Origin: Kalaharituber pfeilii
Taxonomy: Eukaryota > Ascomycota > Pezizomycetes > Pezizales > Pezizaceae
Direction of reading: 5' to 3'
Assembly (NCBI GenBank): GCA_015179045.1
Contig: WHUZ01000008.1
Span: 682,001 to 746,000 of the forward strand
Length of the DNA: 64,000 nucleotides
Made by a program: the position numbers and the translations under genes
The notes under the pieces: model-generated
What the model was told of the DNA's origin: nothing
Seen by the model: only the letters and a program-made list of their open reading frames with translations
Database searches by the model: none
In this document: positions 12,546-22,156 of the stretch, piece by piece
Position numbering within the stretch: position 1 is the stretch's first letter
Layout: every line of letters starts with the position of its first letter

Positions 12546-14330
12546 CAGTACCTAGACAAAATTGTATGCCACCCCCTTACTATGCAATAATAGGAAAAGC
12601 GCATATGCACTGCATTGACCCCGCTGATGCAGTAGGAAGGACTAGTAGATCAAGCCCTCGTAACCAGAATACTATGAATATCTCATAACCAGAATACCAT
12701 GATCAAGAAAATACATCAAACTTAACACCGCTCATGTATCCAAATCATAGGGCAGAGAAATCAGCTAAATATACATCAACAGGAAACTACATCAACAGAA
12801 TTCTGTACCAGAAACAAGACTATTAAGAAACGACTCAGTTTGCTCAAGACACCCCACCCCACCTCCACCCCCCTCCCCCCCGACACTCTAAAGCTGCTCA
12901 ACTCTGAATTTTTCACCACTAATACTTAGTATACCAGCCCTTCGCTTTCAGTACCGCTTCAACCCGTCGTGGCATACTCTCATAAAGTGCCTTAAAGAGG
13001 CTTGGAGGAATCTGATTCCAGCAATCTCTTAATGCTTCCGCCAATGCCGGTTTGATAACCGAAGGTCCACCTTGCATCAAATAAATGTTCGGATAACGCT
13101 TATTGAGTTGACGTTTCAGGTGTACCCAGACATGCTCAATTGGGTTAAGGTCCGGTGAATATGGTGGATGTTCTGTTAATTTGATACCTTTCTCTTGCAG
13201 AAACTTTTGGGTTTTTTTGGCTGTATGGACCTTCGCATTGTCATGCTGGAAGAGTGCAACTTCATACTTTTTTTTGACCTCTGCTAGGACCGGAAGTAGG
13301 TTCCGCTCGAGAATATCCACATAGACTTTGGCGTTTACTGAACCTTCCTCAATGACCTCAAATGTACCTGCATTCTCTCCCCAGAAGCAAGCCCAGACCA
13401 TGATAGTTAAGTCCTTCATGGTGCGTCTTGGCTGAACACAATCAGGCAAATATGCTTCACCTATACTCACATATATTAGATATCCGAGTCATACAACATA
13501 TATCAAAAAATCACTTACCTTTCCTTCGAAAAACCCAAATAGCCTCTCCTCGTTTTCCCCTTTCTACCGAGCACTCGTCACTCCAAATAATACCTCCAAA
13601 ATCTTCCACTGTCCAATCTTTCCGTGCTATCGCCCATGCATATCGACCCATTGCATGCTCTTCCAACAGTTTTGGCCGCTTTTTTGCGAGCCATTTTCTG
13701 TATCCTTTTGTACGGAGAAACCTATCTAATGTTCGTGGATTAATTTCTGGCATTGTTTTTTCAACAACCTCCTGCCGCTTGAGCTTTCGATCCTTAAGGA
13801 TAAGTGTTAATATTGCTTCTCCATTTTCCTCACTTATTTTTGTAGAGCGGCCTGAACGAGATAAATTTTTGGGGGTGCCACGCTCCTGGTAGCGCTTGCA
13901 GAAGTCTCTAATAGTCTCACGGGGCCGATTGGTAATCCTTGCGATCTGGGAAATTGAGAAATTCAGCTCGAATAAGGCAATAATTCTGCCTTTTTCAATA
14001 TCTGAAAGCTCTTTTCTCTTTTCTGCATTGGAGGAGATTGAAAGTGCTGACAGAGAAGTTGCAAGCTCATTGTTCGCCATCTTTAGGTCAAGTATTATAT
14101 TTCAGGAAGTGTGAGAATGATAACTCAATTGATGAACTATAGTAGCACGTATCTAGAGCGCTGTATATATTATATTTAGAGTATATACTTGTCCAGTATC
14201 ACATGAATATCTCTTGATAATGCAAAGGCGATCTCTTCCAGTTGCATATACAGAGGCCAATGCAGTGCATATGCGCTTTTCCTATTATTGCATAGTGAGG
14301 GGGGTGGCGTACAATTTTGTCTAGGAACTG
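12546..14330 (-). mobile_element. Tc1/mariner-type DNA transposon, apparently intact
   Basis: A 1,785-bp element with near-perfect terminal inverted repeats of about 73 bp (left end starts CAGTACCTAGACAAAATTG; right end is its complement, ...CTAGGAACTG). It is flanked by TA at 12,544-12,545 and 14,331-14,332. The uninterrupted site is preserved in A2 (about 40,689). It encodes one spliced transposase on the minus strand. High TIR identity and an undamaged reading frame suggest a recent insertion. Confidence 0.93.
12919..14080 (-). CDS. Tc1-like DD34E transposase (one intron)
   Basis: Cut-and-paste transposase of the element above. Exon 1 is 14,080-13,519 and exon 2 is 13,460-12,919, separated by a 58-nt intron (13,518-13,461) with donor GTAAGT and acceptor TATAG. 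Splicing keeps frame across ...FRRK-G-EAYLPD and gives 367 residues. The N terminus has helix-turn-helix DNA-binding regions (ISQIARITNRPRETIRDFC, then a GRSTKIS linker). The catalytic triad is visible: WSDEC (D1), QHDNAKVH (D2) and NPIEHVW (E), with exactly 34 residues between the second D and the E. No stop or frameshift is seen, so the gene may be functional. Family assignment is secure; activity is inference. Confidence 0.92.
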
Positions 14331-14335
14331 TATTT

Positions 14336-14398
14336 CCCGGTACGAGCCCTGCCATGGTGAACACCTGCATGCGGGGTTACGTGAAACAAAAAAAAAAA
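14336..14398 (+). mobile_element. Short poly(A) retroposon, LINE-tail type
   Basis: Starts CCCGGTACGAGCCCTGCCAT and ends with GGGGTTACGTGAAAC plus an A-run. The direct repeat GGTATTT flanked it originally. The left copy was later split by the Tc1-like element, which inserted at that TA, so this retroposon is the older of the two. The empty site is in A2 at about 40,689. Confidence 0.8.
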
Positions 14399-17300
14399 GG
14401 TATTTACGAAGCATTCTTCCCCGCGATTCGGTAGTCCATACATAGCTGCAAAACTAGGGTCTGTTTTTTACAGGTCTGGTCTCTTTATAAGTATACTCTC
14501 ATTCGCGGGGAGTTTTATATGGTAACACTGAAAAAAAATATGCGCCATGTCCTTTGAAGCCGTGCAAGCAAGCATTTCGAGGTGCCAAGAAAAGTGGCGT
14601 CACCAAGACGTACTTTTGACCAGTGACTGGAATTTTGCATGCAATAATGGGTGCATAAAGTACTTGCCTTTGTAGTGGCGCTGGCGCATAGTGTGCTGGC
14701 ATATTTAGAGTCTGAGAATTTTATTTTGTGGTTGCCATAGGAATTGGGGTCTGGCGCAGAATTTGGACTAGGAATTTGGGTCTGCGAATCTGCGCCCACG
14801 AGAAGTCATCCAAATGGGCTTGATGATCAGAAGTGCTGTAACGGCCAATAGTCATTACAGAGCTAATCTGGTAGGAATGACCTCAATCACCTTAAACTTG
14901 TATCTTCGCCCGCATACAGCCACTTGAGCTGCAGTCCACATGCACCAAGCTACGCCACCTGCACATTGCTTGATGAGGTTAAGGCTGTTTCACTTACTGT
15001 ACTGCCCAATCAAGTACTCACTGCCGCTTCGCGTTAGTGTCTGAAATTCCAAAGTTCAAATACCACAATATCAAACTTTGTCGCTCTCACAACAATAATA
15101 ATTTATCACAATTCGCGACCGCCCCACAGTATTAATACATCTCCAACACTCGAATTTTTGTTTTTCATTTCTCACTTTCCATTTCGCATTGTCTTCCTGC
15201 TATCATTGTCCGAATTATCCTTACAGTAATTATGCGCCTCCAATAAATTCCATTCCACTGCCTTTAACAGTCTTCACAACTGACTAAAACCATCCTCTCC
15301 CATTCTTTAACACATACTTCATTGTCCTATACTTGATTTTACAATCTACAAAATTCAGGCTACTATGATTCTAAAAATTACCTCTAATCCTCAGGCGAGG
15401 CCAGAGGAAGGGAGTAACCAGAGTATTGGAATATCCTTCCCTCAGTCGTTTTTTTATTGAAGGGGGTTGCATGATTCATGGTTGGTAGTTCTGGTTTGGA
15501 GAAGATGCGACGGATAGATAAGACCTTCCTTATCAAGGAGCACCCTAGGACATCTCCAACACGATACTGTAGAGAGCTGATCAGAAACATACATGATCCC
15601 ATCTATCTACCCAAGTATCAGCAGAAGGAGTGAGAACGCAGTGTGAAACATTTTTTTAGTTTTGCATGCACATTTGATCAGCTTTCCAGCTTGGAGAACT
15701 CTAGCTGTAACTTGTAAATGCGACAGGAGGTTCATGTGGCTCGACTTGCAAGTCTTGGTCTTTTAGTAATTCGTTAATATACATCGTGGAATGTTAGCCC
15801 TCGAAAACCTTGCTCACGTAATTTTCTGTTTCCGTGGAATGTGCAGTGAACCATTCCCCCTTAGTATCAGGTATAGTTAATTCTCTCATCAGCCGATTTT
15901 AAAGTCATATACTCCCAAGTCAGTCATGACTCAACGGCACAAATTAAGAACACAAAGAAAAGAAAACCCCCAAAACAATATATTATAGCATTAGCGAGAT
16001 CTTACTCTCCGCCCTGAATCCTGTTCTGACCCACATGCACTCCATTTATCTCCCTATACCTGCCAATTGCTCTTTTTTAATTTGGCACCCCGCACCTCGC
16101 TTTGCATCAATTGCTCAACGGAGTCAGGATTTCTCCTGCCAATAATATTTCAAACCTGCTACCACCAAAGTCCCCGTGTACCCGCAAGTTTAAATGGTCG
16201 TGATTCCTACAAGTGCTTGCTTTTAAGAGGTACACCCCCTCTTAGTCTAGAATCAGCAGCCCAGTTTAACTAGACAATCCACCGCCGTCCATAGTTATAG
16301 ACCTAGATTGCCAAAATTTCCGGTTTTTATTATCAGTATACCCACACTATCGCACCTCTTGCTTTGGAATTCACAGCCCGACTGAGCCAGGTGTCCCTCC
16401 GCAGGCATCTTATAGACCTAGTATGTCTGAAATCCGGTGTGTCCAGATGCCAGTGGTATAAACCAGAAGATGCTAGCTAAGAGGTTTAAGGAAGGAATTA
16501 TAAACTATCACGCAAAGCGACAACAATAGAGAAATCGAAAACGGGGAGTCGGCTTCCCAAGGAGTAATTAGCGCAAGCAGCTGCGGTACCGGCAAAGGTA
16601 GTATAGGCCGTAGAAGGTGCGGCAGGAGAGGCGATTCCTCAACACAACTTCCACCATGATAGCAATACTCAATTCTCTATTGTCTATTGTATTATCAGCA
16701 CGTATATTCGGTAGTTTGCAATAACTCCTGCGTTGAGGTCACAGCACTGGAGCAAATTAGAGGAGTGGAGCTGGGAAGGTGGAAGGGGACTGCCGGGGAT
16801 GTCTGTCGAAGATGGTGGGAGGGGCAGATGTAGGAGAGGTGGAGATTGAAGCCTTGCCAGTCTGGTGACCTATCGCACGGTCATCTCAATCCCATCAATG
16901 CCGCTCTATGTTGTCACTATATGAGAAGAGAGGGTTCAGGGGGGCAACAAGAGCTGCGACAAAAGCGATAGGAGGAGAGGGAGTGGGAGAGTCGGACTTG
17001 GGAGAGGGGAGGTCCGGGAGCAAAAGTGATTATCGGAAGGGCAGGCGGAGGTAGGACAGGTAGCTAGAAAAGCAGTTGAACGATGGAACAGGTTGCGGAA
17101 GAGCTCTTGAAGAGACTCAGGGAGGCAGTCGAATGTGAGCAAAGTAATGAGAGATACGAAAGGGAAGCGGCAGCTGATGCATGCAGAGCACGTGGGACAG
17201 GTCGAGGTAGGAAACGATGTCAGAGATGCTGCCGAAGGGGCTGTCGAAGCGGTTGTCAAAGAGGATGTCGGAGGGTCTGTCGGAGGTAAGAGGGGCGATT

Positions 17301-18470
17301 GAAGAGGCGAAATGAGGAGCGGAGATGCCGTCGGAGGGGCTATCGGAGAGGCAGCTAAACAGTGGGGGCCTAAGAGACGCATGTACAGATGAGCGAGGAC
17401 TAGAACGGGGACTAGGGGAGATGGAAGAGGCTGTTGGATGGCTGGTGAGTGTTGGGGGGCGGTCTTCCGAGGTGCCGAGGTTGTGTACCATTGGAACTGA
17501 CCTGCTTTCGCTGAAGTGGGATGCTGCTATCTCCAGAGATGCGCAAGTGAGAGATATAGAATTGGGCGTCCTGTTCGGTTCTGAGCCGGGAAGAGGCTTG
17601 TTCGGAATCTTATTGCATACGATGGACTATAATGCTCTGGTTGCATATGACTGAATTCTAGTGACCAGGGCAACCTGATTTAATTGCTGTTTTTTTAAAC
17701 CTCAAAATTTTCTATTTTCGTAATTCTGATTTAACAGTACAGACCTACATCAATCCCTGTTGCAATGCAAGTAAGTCAGTACGCTCTACCGACACTGCGC
17801 CTTGAAGTGACCTGGAGACGAGACTATCGCGCGACATGCGACGAGTGGAAGGACTGCCAAGAGAACCGGGGGGTGAAGGGAAAAACCAGCTCCGGTTACG
17901 GTAAGGGAGCGCGTGATCTACTAGGAGCCCTTCAGCTACCAGTGCTCGGCCAATATGCACATAGTTGAGCCACATGCAGTAGCGTGCTGAGGGCGAGAAG
18001 TTAAAACTCGAGAGCCCGTGATTTGTAATTAAGAAACTCTTGACCCTGCGAACGAGAGTATGTGTTCAGCATGCAGATGAGGCCCGGTTGCTGGATCTTA
18101 TCGCCGTATTCATGAAATATGGCATCAGGAGAGAGAAACGGCGTTCTGATCACTGTACATATTTAAGTGCATACATGTCATGTCTACTACTTGTAACAGT
18201 ATTGGAAACATAGATATGCATAGGCGGAATTAATCGCAGCTGGAGCTGAATCGTGGAGTTGTGCCGCTACGCTTGCAGCTGTCTCAGTTGCATACCAATT
18301 GGCTGCAATCGATGCAGGTCCCTTTCAGCTGGTTGCCACTGATGCAACAGGTTTCAGTGCGCTGCAACCGAGCAGCATATCGGCCACTAATACTAAGGAT
18401 TTTACAATGAAACTGATCAAATTGGACCTTATCATATTGGATAACCTGTCCTATTATATCAAAGCTGCTC

Positions 18471-18532
18471 TTTTTTTTTTTTTTTTTTTTTTATATCATT
18501 ACTCGCGTGCCGCCCTACGGGCTATGGCGAGG
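18471..18532 (-). mobile_element. Short poly(A) retroposon, SINE-tail type
   Basis: A T-run followed by ATATCATTACTCGCGTGCCG and CCCTACGGGCTATGGCGAGG. Present in B1 only; B2 is uninterrupted near 49,070. The flanks share GCTC, so the duplication is short or eroded. Confidence 0.75.
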
Positions 18533-18900
18533 AAGCTCGCCTAGGACCAATTAGGTCAGTGGTGGTTATTGGATATTTTGTCCTATTGGATAAAACCCTA
18601 AGTCCTAGGGTCTACGGTGTTTACGAAGCATTCTTATCCACGATTTACTATTTGGTAGTCCATACATATGTACCTGTAAAACTAGGGTCTTTTTTTACGG
18701 GCATGGTCTCGTATACAAATAGTCTGATTCGCGCGGAGGTTTTACGGTAACGCTGGCTGAAAAGAGCGCTGTCAAAAGATGGGCCGTTACTGGCCTTTAG
18801 TACACATGCCCATCAAATGGTTTGGCCTTCTGCGAACTTGTGCACAACCCGGGCTAATAATATTGAACATTTGGTGAGAATGAGCTGCCAGCAGCTGAAC

Positions 18901-18955
18901 TTTTTTTTTTTTTATATCATTACTCCCTTGCCGCCCCTGTGGGCTATGCCGAGGT
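18901..18955 (-). mobile_element. Short poly(A) retroposon, SINE-tail type
   Basis: A 55-bp insert with 8-bp flanking repeat AGCTGAAC (18,893-18,900 and 18,956-18,963). Also present in B2 (49,455-49,502) but absent from A2 (near 41,362), so it inserted after families A and B split and before B duplicated. Confidence 0.82.
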
Positions 18956-19799
18956 AGCTGAACTGAATGCAAAGTAGACCGATGCTCACAATTGCAACGT
19001 TCCTTATATAGACAAGGTAGAGAAATACTTTATACTTGATAGTGTTATGCTAAAATGTAGTTTCAATTAACTATTGCTGAGCTACCGCACACTAGGATGA
19101 AACTATCACTAGCGCCCCAACTTGAACTATTATGCTGTCTTAGTTCAGCTCCTGTCATAGAACATCCCAATATTTTTCATCTCTCTCAGAGAGGTCTTCG
19201 TATACTATCAATAGATTGCTGCACTCGATGGTTTAGCTCCACCATACCTAAGTGCACATGTAGTTCAAAAAAGTGGGAATAGTTCACTGGACAGCTCAGC
19301 AGCAGGGAGAGTAACTAACCAATGCAGTCATTGCAGAGGATACTAGATGTTTTCATAAGGCGTGATATCGGTTAGGACCCACAATTGTGCATTATGTAAT
19401 ATTGCAGGAAACTCATGAAAGTAACACACAAATGCCTGGACTACTACGCTTCCTATTTCGAGGCTAATTGGTTTTACTGCTTCTCCTGACCGAGCTTGCA
19501 ACTTTGAAGTGCAGGAGAACTTTGAAACATCGGGCTACCAAGGGGTTCAGCGATACTGTAGTCATGGCGGGTCAAGGGACGCTCGCGTGCGGAGGTCAAC
19601 GAGCCGGTGGGCAAAGTAAGGGTAGACGCGGCAGTCAGATAGGCAATTGCTTGCCATACATAATATTCAGATATTCGAGATTATCAGCCGGAGTGGTGTG
19701 ACTGGGATGTGGCTGAACAACACTTCTTTTTGGTTATGCTGTACTTCTTGTAAGACACAACTTGTCTGCCTCCCATGGGGGTGTGGGTAATCTCTCAAG

Positions 19800-19807
19800 T
19801 ATTTAAA
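19800..19807 (+). promoter_or_regulatory. TATA-like box upstream of the small Cys-rich ORF
   Basis: TATTTAAA followed by a CT-rich stretch and then the ATG about 120 nt downstream, a typical fungal core promoter layout. The same arrangement occurs at 42,200 (A2) and about 50,349 (B2). Transcription is inferred. Confidence 0.5.
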
Positions 19808-19926
19808 CCCCCACAACTTCCCTTCGTTCTATTCTCAAAGCACTAGAACCACCACTGTCTCCAAATCATCAAGCCACAAAGATTGTGCTTCTCCACATCA
19901 TTCTCTCTCCCAACATAAAGAACAAA

Positions 19927-20082
19927 ATGCACTGTGAGATTGTCGAAATCGTCACTTGCTACGGCGAACAGCACACAGTCGGTACTTGTCACATTTGTGG
20001 CGCGTCCGGAGTACAGCTTGATGGGAACGTATGTTCGAATTGTATCCTGGTATGTACAAGCAGTGGACCACCTCTCTGCTAG
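19927..20082 (+). CDS. 51-residue CxxC...CxxC small protein (B1 copy)
   Basis: Starts MHCEIVEIV, contains TCHICGASG and VCSNC, and ends CTSSGPPLC. Two CxxC pairs 11 residues apart, followed by a further Cys, look like a small zinc ribbon. No signal peptide or membrane segment is visible. The A2 homologue (42,349-42,504) has the same 51 codons, the same stop position and all four paired cysteines, despite about 19 amino-acid differences. The B2 copy carries a one-base frameshift. A GTATGT at 20,050 and a GCTAACAG downstream could be an intron, but reading through it also gives a conserved C terminus, so I prefer the unspliced form. I do not recognise the family; function is unknown. Confidence 0.5.
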   Translation: MHCEIVEIVTCYGEQHTVGTCHICGASGVQLDGNVCSNCILVCTSSGPPLC

Positions 20083-20494
20083 GCCGATGTTATATTTTTA
20101 GTCCACTCATGCTAACAGTAATAAGATTGAACGCTAAATCTTCGCAAGGTGTCATTGTGGGTGAGAAGAGTGTGTCCGGATTGACCATGAAAACCATCCG
20201 CGAGTGAAAGGAAATCTTATGTTATAGCTATCTTCTTCTGTTATCTATTTTCGCAGGGTTCTAGTAGGGGTTCAAGAGGGGGTTCAAGAGAGGTGTGCAG
20301 TAGCAGCAGTGTCATGGAGTTTATTAGTCATGTTTATTCTTTTCAGAATACGTTGATTGTGCATACTGTCTTCTTAGCTCCTCTGGTCGCAAGGCCTAGG
20401 CACAAGTCAAAAAAAAAAAAAAAACAGTTTCCTTAGCTCTAGAGAACACAAAATGATTGCTGTAGCTATCGAATTGTTTCTATCCAGTCACTTT

Positions 20495-20570
20495 TGCTGA
20501 CTGGATGCAGGTAGGGGTAAGTGACGCTAGCTACAGTATATGTGTATGTATTTAAAGCGACCGCCAATCT
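20495..20570 (+). repeat. ~75-bp direct repeat flanking a transposase relic (left)
   Basis: TGACTGGATG...GCGCTAGCTA-like sequence ending AAAGCGACCGCCAATCT, repeated at 21,571-21,655 in the same orientation. In copy 2 the pair is at about 51,122 and 52,846. The repeats bracket the ~1-kb segment holding the transposase-derived ORF. Confidence 0.7.
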
Positions 20571-20639
20571 AGTAGTACTGTACATACTCCGTACAGCCCA
20601 TGCTCAGATCCATGCAAGGATAGATTGGAAGTCTTGGAA

Positions 20640-21560
20640 AAAAAAAAAAAAAAATTGATCGATACATCTCATGCAGCCTCACTTCTACCCACTGGTATTG
20701 CTTCAGCTCATAGATTCTCGCATCCTACTGCCTCACCTCATATCGCCTCGCATTGTCTCGTGTCACATCGGCTCGCGTCACACGCACGTATTTTTCAAAT
20801 TGACGACAATGTCCGCATCACTCCTACATGCCTGTGAAATCAGTGCTGCCATGCCAGCTGCATATAGTAATAGGTATAGACACACCTCAGAAAAAGAAAA
20901 GAAAAGCTACCTTGCTTTGCCGTTGCTGCTAGGGGAGCGAAAAGAAGAGTAGCAATGGAACCGGAAACCTCGGAACTAGTTGCAGTAGAAGAGGGCATTT
21001 TTGGACCATTTGTATATAGTGAAAGTAAAGAATCTTACGCAAGCAATCATTGTGAGTATAATCTTAATGCTTTACAACTAATAATTCCTGAAGCTCTTAA
21101 TTCTGTTTCTGATATTACCATTAATGGGTTTTTGTAAAGAAGTTTATGAACTATGGAGGCATATGGGGATGGTTGTACATATAGTACACAGAGTTTACTG
21201 AATGTGTATCTAAAAGCCATAGGTGGATCATTCCTGTATATATAGTAAGTTTTGTTCTCACACTAGTACAAATTCTGCAAACTGGGCAAATTTGGCACGT
21301 TACTCTTTCAAGGTGCTGCATATAAAGTTCAAACTTTCAATCCTCTCCTACTCAACACCACCTTAATATTTTTAAATTTGGATAATGAAGCGTCGTAGAG
21401 CAGGTGAAATAGTACATATCTACATTGTTTATTTTTTAACACTAAGTGGTTGGGTATGAAGTAGTGTGTCAAGTTTAAGTCCATAATTTTGGTCACAAGT
21501 GGTCCCTTGTACGTGGACTCCATCATATTTTGTAAAATAATAGCAATGTCTCTCTCCACT
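20640..21560 (+). mobile_element. Internally deleted DNA transposon derivative (B1)
   Basis: Homologous to 51,940-52,840. Its 3' half resembles the 3' part of the elements at 26,747 and 62,704 (shared ...GTAGAGCAGGTGAAATAGTACATATCTAC stretches and a terminal ...GGTCCCTTGTACGTGGACTCCA resembling their right TIR). No left TIR is seen; the left end appears eroded. It is probably a non-autonomous, decayed member of the same transposon superfamily. Confidence 0.6.
20955..21140 (+). pseudogene. Broken transposase-derived ORF (B1)
   Basis: Begins MEPETSELVAVEEG. The first part matches the N-terminal region of the 229-aa ORF at 27,002 (GPFVYSESKES versus GPLVYTESEES). It then jumps directly to a C-terminal motif NHCEYNLNALQLIIPEAL, which parallels ENCEYSLAGLRETIPKAL in the transposase relic at 35,896. 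The middle, with the catalytic core, is missing. A TAA after NGFL stops it, whereas the copy at 52,251 reads on. It is a dead internal-deletion product. Confidence 0.65.
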
Positions 21561-21570
21561 CACAGGTTGT

Positions 21571-21655
21571 GACTGGATGTACTAGTACGTAAGGATAACT
21601 GGCGCTAGCTACTGTATATATGTACTCGAGTACAGTATGTAAAGCGACCGCTAAT
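21571..21655 (+). repeat. ~75-bp direct repeat flanking a transposase relic (right)
   Basis: Partner of 20,495-20,570, with an extra short AT-rich insertion. It abuts the start of family C at about 21,660. Confidence 0.7.
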
Positions 21656-21659
21656 CTGC

Positions 21660-22119
21660 TACCCATGTCCACATCCAAACTCACCTTTTTTTTGACCCTC
21701 ACGTAACCCCGTTTATCGCTACTTGCTATGGCAAGGCTCCAGGGATTAACCCAAGGCAAGGATATACTGTAGTAAAATTGTAACCATCTATATGATTCCC
21801 ACTCCACTCCTTATGAGGCGTCTCACTGTTCCTGCATTATCCACGACTTTTCCCGCATCTGTTACAAGAGCTTAAAGGCTTAGGAATTGATTCTAAAGCC
21901 GAATCTCAGTATAATTCTGACTTATCTTGGTATTAGTATATCACCAGATACCCCCTATAACTAAGGCGCGGAATAGGTTGCCGCGTGCATCTAGTGCCTC
22001 TATACATAATTCGAATGATCATGATCTGAACTTTTGGGAGGAGATTTTCTTTCTAGCAGGAGGTGTCTAACATTCCGAGAGATTACACTGTGAGTGGAAC
22101 TAGTATCACATCGGCATTG

Positions 22120-22156
<37 letters not shown>

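Larger units (their letters stand above)
8075..14550 (+). repeat. Large repeat family A, copy A1
   Basis: Matches 36,358-40,860 (A2) at high identity along its length and, more weakly, family B (14,815 onward and 45,700 onward). It contains a pyrimidine-rich leader, three degenerate ~140-bp modules (about 10,260-10,700), a TATAAA-like site near 10,700, and a GC-rich stretch with recurrent GGCTGTCGGAGG-type motifs (about 10,980-11,600). It is interrupted by the 206-bp retroposon, a Tc1-like transposon and a short retroposon. Relative to A2 it stops near 14,550, so the part holding the small Cys-rich ORF is missing. Several 60-130-aa frames are open on both strands, but none is recognisable; their conservation follows DNA identity. 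Confidence 0.8.
14635..20494 (+). repeat. Large repeat family B, copy B1
   Basis: Direct counterpart of B2 (43,655-51,120 minus its insertions), and a diverged relative of family A. It shows the same order of parts: leader, ~140-bp modules (about 16,000-16,450), TATAAA-like site, GC-rich stretch (about 16,780-17,420), a 3' region with short retroposons, and a TATA-like promoter plus a small Cys-rich ORF near its end. In the GC-rich part an open frame encodes Ala/Val/Gly/Asp-rich peptide (VRDAAEGAVEAVV type), also seen in B2 and, broken, in A. I do not recognise it. The segment 14,550-14,815 is shared with B2 (from 43,655) but not with A. Confidence 0.8.

Noticed and set aside
20040..20140. 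Possible intron (GTATGT...GCTAACAG) after the CSNC motif
   Set aside because: Both intact copies stay open through the supposed intron with a conserved end, and the exons that would follow stop within a few codons.
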